DNA from: Ignavibacteriaceae bacterium
GTDB lineage: Bacteria > Bacteroidota > Ignavibacteria > Ignavibacteriales > Ignavibacteriaceae
Direction of reading: 5' to 3'
Length of the DNA stretch: 9,395 nt
Assembly (NCBI GenBank): GCA_031292465.1
Contig: JARLHB010000564.1
Coordinates: forward strand, 1 to 9,395
Below the pieces are notes generated by a model. It saw only the letters and a list, made by a program, of their open reading frames with translations. It was not told the DNA's origin and made no database searches. The translations under genes and the position numbers were made by a program. The number at the start of each line of letters is the position of its first letter. The stretch's first letter is position 1. Shown here piece by piece: positions 6,591-9,395 of the stretch.

Positions 6591-8711
6591 ATGTTAAAAA
6601 TGTTACTTATGAAAAACAATTTACTTACACTATTCCTTTCCTTTCTTCTATTGATAATTCCAGATATTAGTAAAGCAGCCGCAGAAAAAGCAGCAATGGA
6701 TGGTTCTTTTATTACCGGTGATTTTTGTTATTCCTGGACAGATGCAAGATGGCAGCAGGAATTTACTGCAATGAAAAATGCGGGAATGCATTATATTATT
6801 ATTCAGGCAATTGCAGACAGCTACCCTGGAAAAATTACAAAGACACTTTATCCATCATCCTTACCAAATTCTGAAATGGCGGCGAACGGAAATGCCGCAT
6901 ATCCCGATATAGTTGATGCGTGCTTGAGGAATGCTGAGCTGGCCGGGATAAAAGTATTTATTGGAATTGATATGAGCGAGAATTGGTGGAATGTATATGG
7001 AAATGATACCACATGGCTATACAGCCAGATGGATCTTGATAACAAAATATGCGATGAAGTTTGGAGCCTTTACAAGACCAAATATCCGGATGCGTTTTAT
7101 GGCTGGTACTGGTCTTATGAGGTTGATAATTTGAATTTTAAAACACAGACTCAACAGAGTGTACTGACTAATGCAATGAACAGACAGTTGGATCATCTGA
7201 TTGCAAAAAACGAGAAGTTACCATTCATGTGGTGCCCATTTATGAACTCGAGCCTTGGAACTCCTTCTGCCTACCAGGCAATGTGGCAAAATGTCTTTTC
7301 CGGGCTGCATACAACCGTGGGTGATATATTCTGCCCGCAGGATTGTGTAGGCGCAGGCGGTCTAAAATTGGGCGAAGTAGTAAGCTGGTTTTCTGCGCTC
7401 CGCAAGGCTGTTGAAACTAAATCAGGGCTGGTTATGTGGTCTGATGTTGAAACATTTAATATTAATGATGAGACTTCTGCCACAATGGACCGGATAATCT
7501 CACAGCTAAAAATAGAACAACCTTATGTAGATAATTATGTTACATGGGAATACTGCTATTACGATAGCCCCAATAATGTAGATCCCGGCTTTCAGTCAAC
7601 ATATATAGACTATCTGAACACCGGTACTCTTGAGAGTTCGCCGCCGGCTTCACCGTCAAATATTATTGCTACGCTTCAAGCTGATGGCAGTATTATATTG
7701 AACTGGGATGCAGCTAAAGATAATATTGGAGTATGCGGGTATTATGTATATCGTGATGGAACACTAATTTGTAAAAGTCAAGTTCCGAAAATATCCGACA
7801 GCACAAGCGCTGCTGTATCGCTTACCAGCTATACAGATTCAGGTTTGAAAGCAAATACGGCTTATGCCTATAAAGTTAAAGCGTATGATTTTGCTAACAA
7901 TGTTTCTACTTCAGACTCGTCGATAAACATCACTACAGGTAATATGGTTATAGTTTCCCAGGGCTGTTCATATACTGTTTCTGTATCGCCTAATGCAAAT
8001 TATCCGGATTCAAACCATAAAAAACTAACCGATGGTACTTATGCTTCAAGAGCTTCTTATGCAGACGCCGCCTGGGTAGGCTTTGCAGGTAGTACCGGCG
8101 GGATTATAAATGTTATAATTGATTTGGGTAAATCCACACCCGTACAGTATTTTACTGCGGATTATCTTCTTGACCCTCAACCGGCAGTTTATCTGCCAGA
8201 AGAAGTAAAAGTATTTGTATCAACAGATAATAGCATTTTTACAGAAGCCGGAACCCTTAGCCCAAGTACAATTATTGGTACATTGTCTTCTGTATATAAA
8301 TATTATTGTACATTGTCCAGCCCGGTAAATGCAAGATATATAAAATTCAGTACCACGGCCAGTGGTTATTGGACTTTTTGCGATGAGTTCCAGGTTATCA
8401 GTGATAATATAACTGGTACAGTGAAAGCATCAACAGAGGGCCCTTATAAGTTTGCTCTTTACGAAGCCTATCCTAATCCTTTTAATCCGTCAACTAACAT
8501 TAAATTTTCCATTGCGCAATCCGGCAATGTAAGCTTAAAAATTTATAATATTATGGGGCAATTGGTTAAAACAATAGTCGATAATGTATATACGAATAAA
8601 GGCAGTTATGAATACAATGTAAAAATGGAAGATTTTGCAAGCGGGATATATTTCTATAATCTTATGCAAGGCCGTCAACAAATAACTAAAAAAATGATCC
8701 TATTAAAATAA
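6591..8711 (+). CDS. Secreted DUF4434-like glycosidase-fold protein with Fn3, discoidin-like and T9SS domains
   Basis: A 706-residue exported protein. A signal peptide covers residues 1-30 (hydrophobic core LLTLFLSFLLLIIP, end SKAAA). Residues about 36-345 look like the DUF4434 TIM-barrel family: GSFITGDFCYSWTDARWQQEF at the start (shown for its G-x-F and W), MHYIIIQAI, IKVFIGID, GWYWSYEVDN with E177, and VMWSDVETF with E287; the two glutamates at strand ends are candidate catalytic acids by inference. Residues about 352-448 are a fibronectin type III domain (NWDAAKDN, YYVYRDG, YAYKVKAYD). Residues about 452-605 repeat the discoidin-like domain of the preceding gene product. Residues 618-706 are a T9SS type A sorting domain. 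ATG 6591 follows GGAAGG; ATGs at 6600 and 6609 remain possible. Likely an extracellular glycoside hydrolase; substrate unknown. Confidence 0.82.
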   Translation: MLKMLLMKNNLLTLFLSFLLLIIPDISKAAAEKAAMDGSFITGDFCYSWTDARWQQEFTAMKNAGMHYIIIQAIADSYPGKITKTLYPSSLPNSEMAANGNAAYPDIVDACLRNAELAGIKVFIGIDMSENWWNVYGNDTTWLYSQMDLDNKICDEVWSLYKTKYPDAFYGWYWSYEVDNLNFKTQTQQSVLTNAMNRQLDHLIAKNEKLPFMWCPFMNSSLGTPSAYQAMWQNVFSGLHTTVGDIFCPQDCVGAGGLKLGEVVSWFSALRKAVETKSGLVMWSDVETFNINDETSATMDRIISQLKIEQPYVDNYVTWEYCYYDSPNNVDPGFQSTYIDYLNTGTLESSPPASPSNIIATLQADGSIILNWDAAKDNIGVCGYYVYRDGTLICKSQVPKISDSTSAAVSLTSYTDSGLKANTAYAYKVKAYDFANNVSTSDSSINITTGNMVIVSQGCSYTVSVSPNANYPDSNHKKLTDGTYASRASYADAAWVGFAGSTGGIINVIIDLGKSTPVQYFTADYLLDPQPAVYLPEEVKVFVSTDNSIFTEAGTLSPSTIIGTLSSVYKYYCTLSSPVNARYIKFSTTASGYWTFCDEFQVISDNITGTVKASTEGPYKFALYEAYPNPFNPSTNIKFSIAQSGNVSLKIYNIMGQLVKTIVDNVYTNKGSYEYNVKMEDFASGIYFYNLMQGRQQITKKMILLK

Positions 8712-8722
8712 TATTTAGTTAA

Positions 8723-8756
8723 TTGGATAGTCCCTTATTAAACAAGGACTATCCAA
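8723..8756 (+). terminator. Hairpin after the DUF4434-like gene
   Basis: TTGGATAGTCC (8723-8733) pairs with GGACTATCCAA (8746-8756), an 11-bp perfect stem just after the stop codon. The loop can close further with TT/AA around one unpaired C. No long poly-T follows directly, so it may act with the next hairpin. Confidence 0.6.
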
Positions 8757-8762
8757 ATTGAC

Positions 8763-8796
8763 AATCCCGGCACATTATTGTATGGGGATTTTTTTT
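8763..8796 (+). terminator. Intrinsic terminator with poly-T tract
   Basis: AATCCC (8763-8768) pairs with GGGATT (8785-8790), followed at once by a run of T to 8796. The stem is short and the loop about 16 bases, but the T tract is the best in the window. It shares the word ACAATCCCGG with the terminator at 6503-6534. Confidence 0.6.
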
Positions 8797-9022
8797 GTGG
8801 GGAGTAGGAGTTTCACCCTGGCCTAAAAATAATGCAAATTCAGCTTGAAAACGCATCTTTCCTATAAATTCATCTAAAATTCTCCTATCAGAAAAAGGGT
8901 TATATTATATTTATTGGTTGACATAAAAAAATTAGAAATACTTTCGTTGAATTTAGAATATTTTCCACTTTCAATCGTCTATAATTATAGATCAATAACG
9001 TATTTTGAATAAATGGAGTAAT
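8797..9022 (+). promoter_or_regulatory. Upstream region of the ABC gene with promoter-like element
   Basis: No gene is visible here. TTG at 8918-8920 (within TTGACA) followed after 18 bases by TACTTTCG at 8939-8946 resembles the Bacteroidota housekeeping promoter (TTG about -33 and TAnnTTTG about -7), and would give a leader of about 70 bases. The match is partial and this AT-rich stretch could produce it by chance. Confidence 0.4.
8978..8991. promoter_or_regulatory. Perfect 14-bp palindrome, possible operator
   Basis: TCTATAATTATAGA is a perfect palindrome placed about 30 bases before the ABC transporter start and downstream of the promoter-like element. Its position suits binding by a dimeric repressor, but it is entirely A/T apart from two C/G pairs and may be chance. 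Confidence 0.35.
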
Positions 9023-9395
9023 ATGTCTATCACTAATAGTATTGAAGTAAAAAACTTCACAAAGAAATTTGGTTCATTTACGGCGGTAGATAATATCTCG
9101 TTCAATGTTGAACAGGGTACTATCTTCGCTTTTCTCGGTCCTAATGGTGCAGGTAAAAGCACTACAATAAATACATTATGCACTATACATGACAAAACAT
9201 CGGGGGAATTAAGAATCAACGGTAATGATGTATCAAATCAAAAAGATAAGGTTAGGAACGATATTGGTATCGTTTTCCAGGAGTCGACTCTTGATGGCAA
9301 ACTGACAATAGAAGAAAACTTAAAGCTTCATTGTGATTTTTATAATGTGCCCCGGCCAGAAGTTAAAGAGCGGATAGATTTTGTGCTGGAGCTTG
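9023..9395 (+). CDS. ABC exporter ATP-binding protein (5' part)
   Basis: The first 124 codons of an ABC ATPase are present; the gene continues past the right edge. The Walker A motif GPNGAGKSTT is at residues 39-48, and the Q-loop is GIVFQES with Q86. The signature motif, Walker B and H-loop lie outside the window. The pattern IVFQESTLDGKLTIEENL is typical of the DrrA/NodI-like branch of drug, polysaccharide or lipid exporters with a separate ABC-2 permease. The protein is cytoplasmic and membrane-associated and would couple ATP hydrolysis to export; the permease is expected downstream. ATG 9023 follows a GGAG sequence. Substrate cannot be inferred. A terminator separates it from the secreted-protein genes, so it is probably an independent unit. 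Confidence 0.9.
   Translation, partial: MSITNSIEVKNFTKKFGSFTAVDNISFNVEQGTIFAFLGPNGAGKSTTINTLCTIHDKTSGELRINGNDVSNQKDKVRNDIGIVFQESTLDGKLTIEENLKLHCDFYNVPRPEVKERIDFVLEL

Noticed and set aside
8992..9219. Minus-strand ORF opposite the ABC ATPase
   Set aside because: The plus strand carries Walker A and Q-loop motifs; the opposite frame is a shadow.

Overview
The window comes from an AT-rich Bacteroidota-type genome, most likely the Ignavibacteria/Melioribacter side. Two large secreted proteins end in a type IX secretion (T9SS) type A sorting domain of the YPNPFNPST...YN.LGQ...G.Y...ASG.Y.Y...KKM.L.K kind, which is very common in that lineage. Terminators and promoter-like sites also fit such a genome. 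All complete genes lie on the + strand.

Left edge (1-433): two gene remnants meet head to head. A minus-strand fragment of a zinc-type (quinone oxidoreductase-like) dehydrogenase abuts, within a few bases, a plus-strand C-terminal fragment of an HxlR-family regulator. Both lack their 5' halves, as if the middle of a divergent regulator/oxidoreductase pair had been deleted. About 640 bp of gene-poor DNA with short unrecognised ORF scraps and an imperfect hairpin follows.

Regulatory cluster (1075-2725): two short, related hydrophobic ORFs (33 and 46 codons), the second overlapping the start of a LuxR/NarL-type regulator whose receiver domain lacks the usual acidic pair. A roughly 170-bp AT-rich segment occurs twice as a diverged direct repeat, once before the second small ORF and once before a gene for an 82-residue secreted mini-protein with a Cys-x-Cys-x-His motif. 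This leader/small-ORF/regulator arrangement is the least explained coding part of the window.

Metabolism and secretion (2829-8711): a two-domain SIS sugar isomerase/deaminase-like protein is followed by a 370-bp non-coding leader that can form a hairpin and an H-type pseudoknot. It precedes a secreted beta-helix protein. Then comes a secreted DUF4434-like TIM-barrel protein with Fn3. The two secreted proteins share a homologous discoidin-like domain followed by the T9SS signal, so they probably act at the same extracellular glycan or surface, with the cytoplasmic SIS enzyme possibly handling an amino-sugar phosphate. Strong hairpins follow each secreted gene.

Right edge (8712-9395): a terminator, a promoter-like element and a perfect 14-bp palindrome precede the 5' part of an ABC exporter ATPase gene that runs off the window.
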